Shown piece after piece: positions 1 through 6,621 of a stretch of DNA of 16,754 nucleotides. Made by a program: the position numbers and the translations under genes. Numbering within the stretch: the first letter of the stretch is position 1; each line of letters starts with the position of its first letter. A model generated the notes under the pieces. It was not told where the DNA came from. It made no database searches and was given only the letters and a program-made list of their open reading frames with translations. The DNA is from an uncultured Clostridia bacterium (GTDB taxonomy: Bacteria; Bacillota_A; Clostridia; TANB77; CAG-508), in the NCBI GenBank assembly GCA_944390995.1, contig CALXSA010000031.1, positions 1 to 16,754 of the forward strand, read 5' to 3'.

Positions 1-143
1 TATTACTAGGCGGTAATTTTCTGTTGCACTTTCCTTAAGGTCACCCTCACTGGACGTTATCCAGCATCCTTGCTCTATGGAGCCCGGACTTTCCTCGTAC
101 GCTGCCTTTCGGCCTTGCTATACGCGACTATTTGATTTACTAC
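1..143 (-). ncRNA. rnpB: RNase P RNA (class A), 5' part, cut by the window edge
   Basis: Catalytic RNA subunit of RNase P, which trims the 5' leader from tRNA precursors. On the minus strand the near-invariant P4-region core GAGGAAAGTCCGGGCTCC is present (about 79-96), followed by ATAGAGCAAGGATGCTGG and AACGTCCAG, then AGTGCAACAGAAA and ACCGCC. This order matches class A (E. coli-like) RNase P RNA rather than the Bacillus class B form. A P3-like hairpin with GCCGAAAGGC lies just upstream of the core. The 5' end at about 143 is inferred from the promoter at 150-178. The rest of the molecule, including the 3' strand of P1 and P4, lies beyond position 1. Confidence 0.95.
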
Positions 144-149
144 CCTTCT

Positions 150-178
150 ATTTTACTATAAAACCACATATTCGTCAA
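150..178 (-). promoter_or_regulatory. Sigma-A promoter of rnpB
   Basis: On the minus strand TTGACG (178-173), a 17-nt spacer and TAAAAT (155-150) form a near-consensus housekeeping promoter. Transcription would start at about 143, just before the conserved RNase P RNA sequence. The -35 box lies 3 nt from the palindromic repeat at 182-250. Confidence 0.75.
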
Positions 179-181
179 TTG

Positions 182-250
182 CTGTTTTTTTGCTCCGTCC
201 CTAAAAACAGCTTTTACGTGCTGTTTTTAGGGACGGAGCAAAAAAAACAG
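182..250. repeat. Near-perfect palindromic repeat (two inverted 29/30-nt arms, 10-nt spacer)
   Basis: The left arm (182-210) and right arm (221-250) are reverse complements apart from one extra A in the right arm. Each arm is itself a small quasi-hairpin: CTGTTTTT at one end, AAAAACAG at the other, and GCTCCGTCCC in the middle. The same unit recurs inside a coding region at 10902-10947. Between the stop codon at 254 and the rnpB -35 box at 178 there is almost nothing else, so the element probably forms the 3' end of the upstream transcript. It is not followed by a T-tract. It resembles dispersed REP-like palindromes. Confidence 0.85.
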
Positions 251-253
251 CTT

Positions 254-1084
254 TTACGTAATATTTTCCATTTCCTCAATTAAGTTTCTGTAACTTATTA
301 AAAAAGTAGTCTTGTTTTGCGCCCTACTATCTTCCTCCAGCTCATTTACCAATATATATGCCTTGTTAATTATATCAATATTATTAAGGTTGTTAAGCGA
401 ATTATTAATCAAACTCGAAAAGCCCTCTTTAGCCTTGGCAATATGCTCACCAATTTTGTTCCAATCTTCGCTTTCTACGTATGCATAGGCGTAAAGAACA
501 TTAGTTCTAATATTATAAATCGTATTCTTTTCTCCGTTTTCAGAAAACTCGCTCAAATATTGTGATAGCAAGTCATGCAAACCAGCTAGGTTTAATAATG
601 TAGCAGCCTTGTCCTTTTTCTCAATACTATTTATTGTTTCATCCAACTTATTATTAAATTTAAGCAGATTATCCCTGTTCACATTAAGAGTAGTTAAATC
701 TATTAAAATAGTAGTCCAATTTGTGTAAATATCCTCCACATCGCCCTTTACAGTGTCCCAATCCACATCTCCATTTCCTTGATTGTTATTCTCTACCAGA
801 CTACTGCTATTAATTGTGTTTTCGGAAGTAGTATTGCTATCCGCCTCAGGATTGCTTATTTCCTCTTTCACAACTTCGTATTTTGTATATGATATATTAT
901 TTATTTCATTCATTATTTCCACTAAGTTTGAACTCGCAAACTCTATTTCCGAAACGCTTTTTTGCCTTAAAGTAGTACCATCATTTGATTTATTCGTCAT
1001 CGTCTTTGAATATACAAAATATCCTCCGATTGACAACGCAATTAGAACAAATAAAACAATAATTGTAACAATATACTTTTTCAT
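254..1084 (-). CDS. Hypothetical membrane-anchored protein, 276 aa
   Basis: I do not recognise this protein. Residues about 4-25 form one hydrophobic helix preceded by Lys residues, with no cysteine for a lipobox, so it is probably a signal anchor with the rest outside the cell. A polar Asn/Ser/Thr-rich linker covers roughly residues 75-105. The remaining ~170 residues look all-helical (WDTVKGDVEDIY, NVLYAYAYVESEDW, then a C-terminal helix). AAGGAG lies upstream of the ATG at a normal distance, which supports this start. It is transcribed toward rnpB and its stop is followed at once by the palindrome at 182-250. It could be a helical-bundle envelope protein. No function can be assigned. Confidence 0.75.
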   Translation of the reverse strand: MKKYIVTIIVLFVLIALSIGGYFVYSKTMTNKSNDGTTLRQKSVSEIEFASSNLVEIMNEINNISYTKYEVVKEEISNPEADSNTTSENTINSSSLVENNNQGNGDVDWDTVKGDVEDIYTNWTTILIDLTTLNVNRDNLLKFNNKLDETINSIEKKDKAATLLNLAGLHDLLSQYLSEFSENGEKNTIYNIRTNVLYAYAYVESEDWNKIGEHIAKAKEGFSSLINNSLNNLNNIDIINKAYILVNELEEDSRAQNKTTFLISYRNLIEEMENIT

Positions 1085-1365
1085 ATTGCTATTAAATTCT
1101 CCTTGTATAACAAATTTAGGTTTTAAAAAGTTTACCTATAAACTTAATATATTCATTTTTATTATTGCCAGAAAATTTCCTTTTATTCTCTGTATTATTA
1201 TTTTTTTTTAATTTATACTATTATTAATAATTAAGTTTGAAAATAATTAAATTTTGGCAAGGAAAATTTTGTTTGAAAGGCAAGGGCGCATACGTGGTTT
1301 AGATTAATGAAATTTGACACAGCCAAAATTGTAATCATTTTTTAACTCAAAGAGGTGATACAAAA

Positions 1366-1647
1366 ATGGAAGCAACAGTAAGACTTTACAGTGTAAAGCG
1401 TAATGAAATAAACGATTTTTTGAGGGAATTCTATAATGACAATAGCAGTTATATGAATTTAACAGAATGGGAAAAAAAGTACCGCAATCCCATAGAATTA
1501 GTGGATATTATTGGTACTTTTATTGATAACAATGATAAATATGCAATTAATATGTGGGTCAGCTTAGACAGAGGTCTTTTTCTCAATGTGACAGATGAAA
1601 ATGCAGACAAAATAATTCGCTATATTTATGAAAGGTACCCCTGGTAA
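1366..1647 (+). CDS. Small hypothetical protein, 93 aa
   Basis: I do not recognise this small, soluble, acidic protein. It has no membrane helix or signal peptide. Several aromatic residues (WEKKY, NMWVSLDRG, IYERYPW at the C terminus) and a regular helix/strand alternation suggest a compact alpha/beta domain. AGAGGTGA 5-12 nt before the ATG is a good ribosome binding site. A perfect -35-like TTGACA occurs at 1314-1319, but no convincing -10 follows at 17 nt. It stands alone on the plus strand, between a minus-strand membrane protein and the end of gpsA. The 281 bases upstream (1085-1365) are very AT-rich, and I see no other gene in them. Confidence 0.7.
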   Translation: MEATVRLYSVKRNEINDFLREFYNDNSSYMNLTEWEKKYRNPIELVDIIGTFIDNNDKYAINMWVSLDRGLFLNVTDENADKIIRYIYERYPW

Positions 1648-1720
1648 TTTTTTCTTTTTTCATGTATTCAAAAACGTTCACATTTGTTAGGCTATACCTG
1701 CTCAATTATTGTACAAAATT

Positions 1721-2704
1721 TTATTCACATTTTTTATCACGTGTCATAAGTTTTGTAACAGCCTCTCTTGGCTGCAAACCATTGTATAAAACATCATATA
1801 CTGTTGAAACAATTGGCATATCTATATGATACTTCTTAGAAAGTTTGTATGCAACCTCAATATTGTCTATACTTTCAATTGTCATCCCTACTTCTTTTCT
1901 AGTTTCCTCAACACTTAAACCTCTACCTATGCATCTTCCAGCCCTTCTGTTTCTACTATGCTCGCTAAGGCAAGTAACAATTAAGTCTCCAAGGCCAGAC
2001 AAACCATAAAAAGTATTGTGGTTTCCACCAAGAGCAACACCCAAACGAGAAATCTCAGTTAGGCCTCTTGTAATAAGTGCTGCAATAGTGTTGTCGCCCA
2101 TATTTAATTCTGTCACAATACCTGCGCAAAAAGCAATAATATTCTTTAATGCGCCTCCAAGCTCTGCACCCTTCACATCCGAGCTTGTGTAAATTCTCAT
2201 ATTTTCATTCATAAAAGTATCTTGAACCAAATATTGAACATCCAAACTCTGTGATGCAATTACAATAGCTGTAGGAATTTCCAAAGAAACTTCCTCTGCA
2301 TGGCTAGGACCTGTAAATACTCCAATTTTTGCATTTGGCACTTCTTCATTTACTACTTCATTTAGTGTATACAAAGTTGACGCCTCAAAACCTTTCGAGC
2401 ATAAGATAATAGGCTTATCTCCAACGTAGTCTTTATACTGTCTAACCACATCACGAGTGAACTTAGATGGCGTAACATGAAGTATCATGTCCGTACCTTC
2501 CACTGCCTCTTTTATATCTGTAGTACACAAAATATTTTCCGGCATAACTGCCTTAGGCAAAAACTTGCACTTATGCTCGTTATTAATTAGGTCAGCTTCT
2601 TCCTGAGAAAACGACCAAAGCTTTACATTGTGTCCCATATGAGCTGCATGTATTGCTAATGCACAGCCCCAACTCCCACTTCCAATAATACATATGTTTT
2701 TCAT
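1721..2704 (-). CDS. gpsA: Glycerol-3-phosphate dehydrogenase [NAD(P)+]
   Basis: Reduces dihydroxyacetone phosphate to sn-glycerol 3-phosphate in the cytoplasm, supplying the backbone that PlsY acylates for phospholipids. The 327 residues match the family length. The N-terminal Rossmann loop GSGSWG is at 8-13. The family motifs GPSHAEE (132-138), the catalytic Lys in GGALKN (K187), SGLGDL (236-241) and SRNRR (250-254) are all present. The frame is open for 27 more codons upstream, but ATG at 2704 has GGAGG 7 nt before it and begins the Rossmann strand directly, so it is the start. It follows plsY on the same strand, separated by an inverted-repeat element, so both steps toward lysophosphatidic acid are encoded together. 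No clear terminator is seen after the stop. Confidence 0.97.
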   Translation of the reverse strand: MKNICIIGSGSWGCALAIHAAHMGHNVKLWSFSQEEADLINNEHKCKFLPKAVMPENILCTTDIKEAVEGTDMILHVTPSKFTRDVVRQYKDYVGDKPIILCSKGFEASTLYTLNEVVNEEVPNAKIGVFTGPSHAEEVSLEIPTAIVIASQSLDVQYLVQDTFMNENMRIYTSSDVKGAELGGALKNIIAFCAGIVTELNMGDNTIAALITRGLTEISRLGVALGGNHNTFYGLSGLGDLIVTCLSEHSRNRRAGRCIGRGLSVEETRKEVGMTIESIDNIEVAYKLSKKYHIDMPIVSTVYDVLYNGLQPREAVTKLMTRDKKCE

Positions 2705-2721
2705 ATCATAACCTCCATTAG

Positions 2722-2942
2722 TCCTAAGCACTATGTATATTTTTAAAATATTTTTGTTCCTTGTCGGTCGAAACCCTATAAGCACAGATTTAATGAAAAT
2801 ATTTTAATTAAAGTGGCTATCGCCACCAATGTATATTTTCATTAAATTGTGCTGGTTTCTCCAAGTCGCACTCGCATTTTCAATGCTCGTTTGGTCGCTA
2901 CGCGTCACCACAAATATTTTAAAAATATAATAGTGCTAAGGA
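2722..2942. repeat. Nested inverted-repeat element, 221 bp, MITE-like
   Basis: Outer arms 2722-2757 and 2910-2942 are reverse complements over about 32 of 36 aligned positions (one mismatch and two short gaps). An inner pair, 2781-2802 and 2833-2853, matches at 21 of 22. At the centre is a 5-bp hairpin GTGGC-TATC-GCCAC (2813-2826). The stretch 2860-2909 is more GC-rich than its surroundings and holds a further small hairpin around GCATTTTCAATGC. There is no open reading frame of interest and no obvious target duplication. The element lies between plsY and gpsA, with its left end 5 nt from the gpsA ribosome binding site, and would fold strongly in the mRNA. A non-autonomous mobile element is the likeliest reading. 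A structured RNA leader for gpsA is the alternative. Confidence 0.75.
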
Positions 2943-2955
2943 TATATATAATAAT

Positions 2956-3585
2956 TTAATTTGTTCCTTTAAAGCTGATGCGGTTTTCGGTTCCATTTAG
3001 TAGTCTTTTTACGTTTTCTCTGTGGTTGAATATTATTAAGACTGCTAGTAGGATGCTGTAGATTAAGTAGTTACCTTCTGCTATGTAGTTTTGTGGTATG
3101 AATAGTGTTAGTACTGGATATAGCACAGCAGCTGCAATTGAGCCAACTGAAACCATTTGTGTTAGTACAATTAATATTAGTGCAAATACCAAACATATTA
3201 GTCCAATTTGCCAATTAGACATAATTAACACTCCAAGTGAAGTTGCAACTCCTTTTCCACCTTTAAATTTGAAAAATATAGGGAATGTATGTCCTAAAAT
3301 AACTGCAATTCCAGCTGTTTGAACTAATGCAGATGTGTTTGCACCATCTACCATTCTTCCAATAAGCAAAGCAATTAGTATAGCCACTACTCCTTTTAAA
3401 ATATCGCAAACAAGAGTTATTGCAGCAGCTTTTTTACCAACTGACCTTAGCATATTGGTTGTTCCAGCATTTCCACTTCCCTTCTCCCTCACGTCAAAAC
3501 CAGCCATCTTTTTACTAAAGATTACTGAAAAATTAATACTTCCTATCAAATAAGCAATTATTGCCATTACTGCACATTCTATCAT
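2956..3585 (-). CDS. plsY: Acyl-phosphate:glycerol-3-phosphate acyltransferase
   Basis: Integral membrane enzyme that transfers an acyl group from acyl-phosphate (made by PlsX) to glycerol 3-phosphate, giving lysophosphatidic acid. The 209 residues fit the family, with about five to seven hydrophobic segments. The three conserved loops are visible: GSGNAGTTN at 36-44, GHTFPIFFKFKGGKGVAT at 98-115, and HRENVKRL at 188-195. Its ATG lies 4 nt beyond the stop of the upstream helicase gene, and its ribosome binding site (GGAG) is inside the last codons of that gene, so the two are probably translationally coupled. gpsA, which makes its substrate, is downstream. In many Firmicutes plsY directly follows der. 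Here three unrelated genes lie in between. Confidence 0.97.
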   Translation of the reverse strand: MIECAVMAIIAYLIGSINFSVIFSKKMAGFDVREKGSGNAGTTNMLRSVGKKAAAITLVCDILKGVVAILIALLIGRMVDGANTSALVQTAGIAVILGHTFPIFFKFKGGKGVATSLGVLIMSNWQIGLICLVFALILIVLTQMVSVGSIAAAVLYPVLTLFIPQNYIAEGNYLIYSILLAVLIIFNHRENVKRLLNGTENRISFKGTN

Positions 3586-3589
3586 ATTG

Positions 3590-5551
3590 TTATATCTCCT
3601 TTCCTTCTTCTTTTTCTTTAACTAAGTTTGCTAATTCTTGCCTTGTCTCTGCATTGTCTTGTACTCGCTTGCCGACGCTTTTTCTCATTAGTTTTTCAGC
3701 CTCTTTTGCTTTTCTCTGTTCTTCATATTTCCTTAATGTGGCAATTTTCTCTCTGTACTGCTCATATTCTGGTGGTAGTTTGTCAAGCGAAATGCCTTCG
3801 CATGCATTTAATGCTTTGCACTCTAAAGAGTTTCTCCAATTATTTCTTAAACTCACCTCATACTTTTGTTCTGCTGTCATTTCTTCCACTTTTAGACGTC
3901 TTTTATTCATTATAAAATTAAGATGTGGCATTTCCCCATCATGGCTCTCTAACCACTCTATCAAATATTTATACGCTGTCTTAGTTGTTACCTTTTCATT
4001 TCCAATACCATACTCCCTTAGTGTGGCTATTTTTTCTCTGTACTGTTCATATTCTGGTGGTAATTTATTCAATGGTATTCCTACGCATGCTTCCAGTGCC
4101 TTACATTCTGGAGTTCTGGACCATCTTTGCATTAAATTTTTCTCATATTTTTGTTCTTCTGTCATTTCTTCAGTTTTTAGGCGCGTTCCATTTACATAAA
4201 AATTAAATTTGGGCATTTTCCCATCATGTGTCTCGAGCCACTCTATTATTTCCTCATATGCCCCTTTTGTGTTGTAATTTAATTCTTCTCCTATATCTTT
4301 TAATAATTCCAGCAGTTCTAGTTCCTCACCTGATAACTTAAACAAATCATATGAGTAGCTTTTTTTCTTTTTGCCTTCTCTTTCTCCACCTTCTCGTATA
4401 GCTCCCTCTAACTCTTGAAATGCATCTAACTGTCTTAACCAGTTGTTTACTCCATCTACTATAACTGTCTCGTCTGCATCTTTTGCTGCCGTCAAAGCCC
4501 TACCAATCTGCTGCTTATACACTATCTGAGACTCGGTTGGTCTTAACATTATTTCTCCATCTAGCCCTTCTATATGTCTGCCTTCATTTAGCATATCTAC
4601 ACAGAATAGCAGATTTAATTTCTTGCCTTTTCTTCTTTCTTCAAACCCTTTTATTGTTCTTTCATTCTCTGCCTTTGTTTTTCCTGTCTCGCCATTTGAA
4701 GTTAGCACATAGTTTATATTTATTTTGTCATTTACTTTCCCAAAGATTTCTGATGCTTCCTCCATTTTCTTAAACATATCTTCTCGGTCTGTACAAAATA
4801 CTAGGTATTTTCCATTCTTTTTTTCAAGCGCTTCTCCAAGTATGTCTGACATATCTGGTGACTTACTTACTATCGATTCAAGCTTCTCATACTTTTTCAA
4901 TAGTTTTGCTCTTTTTTCTTCGTCTTCTACTCCTTCAATTTGTTCCCTATATTTCTCAATCTCACCTTTTAGCTCTGATATTACTCTAACATATCTTGCT
5001 CCGTTTAGTACTACTTCTCCCTCTTTTTCTCCGCTTAGTGCCTCTGTTAAGCTCATCTCATAGATTATCTTGCCAAACTTCTCATACGCCATGTTTCTCT
5101 TATCGGTCCTCTCCGGAGTAGCTGACATTCCTATAAGTTTTGCCTCTGGGTAATCTTGCGTTAGTCTATCTATTCCTTCTTCCCATTTCTCTGCTCCCAT
5201 TCTATGTATCTCATCAAACACTATTACATCTGGGTGCATGTCTGCCATCTTCTCAGTTAGGCTTATTTTCTGATATGTTATTCCTCTAAAATTAGGAAAC
5301 GTTTTTTTGTCAACCTTTCCTCCATCTAAAATATATGTGCTAATATACTTTTTCATTTGCTCTATTATCCCAACATTTGGGCTCACAAAGAGCACCCTTT
5401 GCTCTGGGTGTTGTTCTATGTGTTTTAACACTGGAAAGCTTTTGCCTGTACCAGTCGGGTACACATACGCTGCTTTTCCCTCTTTTTCCAATTCTTCTTC
5501 CATTAATTCATACGTTTTTTCTTGGTGCTTATATATTAGCTCTACTCCCAT
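3590..5551 (-). CDS. SF2 (ResIII/DEAD-like) helicase with two C-terminal repeat domains, 653 aa
   Basis: Predicted ATP-dependent nucleic-acid helicase or translocase. The core shows Walker A PTGTGKS (32-38), DEIH box (113-116), SAT motif (143-145), a second RecA-like lobe from about 245 with DMLNEGRHIEG (319-329), and QQIGRAL (347-353) as motif VI. There is no recognisable nuclease domain. After a charged linker (385-430) come two ~85-residue repeats (431-517 and 526-610). They share the pattern IEWLExHDGxMP, LKxEEMTxEQKYE, LPPEYEQYREKIATLR. A basic tail with LMRKSVGKRV (621-630) ends the protein. The repeats recall helicase-associated (HA) domains, but I cannot confirm the family. The gene begins 12 nt after the acidic-protein gene, with AGAGGTG overlapping that stop. 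The same repeats and tail recur in the 543-aa protein of this cluster. The cellular role is unknown. Confidence 0.9.
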   Translation of the reverse strand: MGVELIYKHQEKTYELMEEELEKEGKAAYVYPTGTGKSFPVLKHIEQHPEQRVLFVSPNVGIIEQMKKYISTYILDGGKVDKKTFPNFRGITYQKISLTEKMADMHPDVIVFDEIHRMGAEKWEEGIDRLTQDYPEAKLIGMSATPERTDKRNMAYEKFGKIIYEMSLTEALSGEKEGEVVLNGARYVRVISELKGEIEKYREQIEGVEDEEKRAKLLKKYEKLESIVSKSPDMSDILGEALEKKNGKYLVFCTDREDMFKKMEEASEIFGKVNDKININYVLTSNGETGKTKAENERTIKGFEERRKGKKLNLLFCVDMLNEGRHIEGLDGEIMLRPTESQIVYKQQIGRALTAAKDADETVIVDGVNNWLRQLDAFQELEGAIREGGEREGKKKKSYSYDLFKLSGEELELLELLKDIGEELNYNTKGAYEEIIEWLETHDGKMPKFNFYVNGTRLKTEEMTEEQKYEKNLMQRWSRTPECKALEACVGIPLNKLPPEYEQYREKIATLREYGIGNEKVTTKTAYKYLIEWLESHDGEMPHLNFIMNKRRLKVEEMTAEQKYEVSLRNNWRNSLECKALNACEGISLDKLPPEYEQYREKIATLRKYEEQRKAKEAEKLMRKSVGKRVQDNAETRQELANLVKEKEEGKEI

Positions 5552-5563
5552 TTCACACCTCTT

Positions 5564-6532
5564 TTATCTTCCAAACATTCTTCTGAAAAAGTTAAATATT
5601 TTATGATACCATTTTTCCTCAGGTATAGTCATTAGCTCATTACTCTCTGAAACATCGTCATCCCAATATGTATTTTGATTTCCTAGATTGTACTCGTCTA
5701 ATATTCTATTTCTTCGTCTCTCGAAACCTGGCGCCATGCCCTCATATTGTGCACCTTTTAATATATCGTTAACTGAGTTTTGTGAGTTTGTTTCAGTATT
5801 TTCATTTGGCACATCAGACAAAGCTTGTTTTGGCTTTAATATTTCATTTGCTATATCATTAACACTTTTTTCAATTTCAACTTTCTTATATAGAGAAGTT
5901 TTCCAATCTGGCTCTTTCTTATCTTCCCATAGTGGTTCTATACTATCCTCAAAGTTTGTTTGATTATCCAATACGCTATCTGCACTCTCTACCGCTTCGA
6001 CTTCATTCTTTATTAGCGTATCCGCGCTCTCTATTACCTGAGCCCCATCATTAATAAATGTATCAGCACTTTCCGATATTGGAGTTTCGCTTTGAGTAAG
6101 AGTTTCAGCGCTCTCCACAATTTCTACTTTCTCACTCAAACCATCTGAACTACTTTCCGCTTCTGCCTCAGCATTTAATAGCACTTCTCCCCCAGCCATA
6201 GTTTCAGCCTTAGCTCTTGCTTTAAACACATCAGTAGGATACTTTTCTTGCTTTTCCTTCTCTTTCTCAAGCATATATTTCATTTCTTTATTTTTTATTA
6301 CCTTTTTTTCCTCATCGGTTGCTAAATAGTCTGTATAAACAACAGACAAAATTTTCTCCGTATCAACTAATAGCTTAGGTTCTTCCTCATCTTCTGTATC
6401 AACCTCAAACTGATACTCATTATCCATTTTACTTTTTATAGCTTCAATGAGCTTCTCCGGTATTTTTTTCTTATCTTCCTCAGATAACATTTGTAAAACA
6501 CAATATGCCTGTGTATATGCTTTAGCCTCCAT
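5564..6532 (-). CDS. Acidic repeat protein of unknown function, 322 aa
   Basis: I do not recognise a named family. The N-terminal ~75 residues look like a small helical domain (AYTQAYCVLQML, then KKKIPEKLIEAIKSKM, then a segment ending TDYLATDEEKK). A long charged, probably disordered middle follows. In it ESAET/ESADT/ESADT/ESADS recur at residues 140, 154, 168 and 182, an exact 14-residue period. The C-terminal 14 residues (YHKIFNFFRRMFGR) form a basic amphipathic helix that could touch membrane or nucleic acid. The ATG is preceded by AAGGAGAA. It has its own likely promoter (6575-6603) and leads directly into the helicase gene 12 nt downstream, so the two are co-expressed. The codons of the repeats are diverged, so the duplication is not recent. 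It may be an adaptor for the helicase, but this is inference from position only. Confidence 0.8.
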   Translation of the reverse strand: MEAKAYTQAYCVLQMLSEEDKKKIPEKLIEAIKSKMDNEYQFEVDTEDEEEPKLLVDTEKILSVVYTDYLATDEEKKVIKNKEMKYMLEKEKEKQEKYPTDVFKARAKAETMAGGEVLLNAEAEAESSSDGLSEKVEIVESAETLTQSETPISESADTFINDGAQVIESADTLIKNEVEAVESADSVLDNQTNFEDSIEPLWEDKKEPDWKTSLYKKVEIEKSVNDIANEILKPKQALSDVPNENTETNSQNSVNDILKGAQYEGMAPGFERRRNRILDEYNLGNQNTYWDDDVSESNELMTIPEEKWYHKIFNFFRRMFGR

Positions 6533-6574
6533 GTTCTTCTCCTTTTCTCTTTTGATTTACTATACTTCCGCTTC

Positions 6575-6603
6575 ATTATATCATTAAAAATTCATATTGC
6601 ATA
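6575..6603 (-). promoter_or_regulatory. Probable extended -10 promoter for the acidic-protein/helicase pair
   Basis: On the minus strand TGATATAAT gives an extended -10 (perfect TATAAT at 6580-6575). The -35 at 17 nt is poor (TATGCA). The same ATGATATAATG string occurs in the promoter before the deaminase gene at 13835-13840. It sits in the 89-nt gap after the 543-aa gene, so the downstream two genes, and perhaps plsY and gpsA, can be transcribed independently of der. Confidence 0.55.
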
Positions 6604-6621
6604 GCTTTTTCTAAAAATAAT

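Noticed and set aside
77..283. Plus-strand ORF of 68 codons with a GTEQKK-like peptide
   Set aside because: It lies antisense to rnpB and across the palindrome. It has no ribosome binding site, and its peptide is only a translation of the repeat.
1314..1342. Promoter of the 93-aa gene from TTGACA at 1314-1319
   Set aside because: The -35 is perfect, but no acceptable -10 hexamer lies 16-18 nt downstream, so it is not listed as a feature.
2705..2785. 27-codon N-terminal extension of gpsA
   Set aside because: It runs into the inverted-repeat element, has no ribosome binding site, and would precede the Rossmann strand that normally starts the protein. GGAGG supports the ATG at 2704.
3098..5606. 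Numerous plus-strand ORFs opposite plsY and the helicase
   Set aside because: They are antisense shadows of strongly coding minus-strand genes, without ribosome binding sites or recognisable domains.
5916..6115. 42-bp periodic repeat as a CRISPR-like or tandem DNA repeat
   Set aside because: The repeat is conserved only in the peptide. The DNA copies differ widely in codons and have no constant repeat/variable spacer layout.
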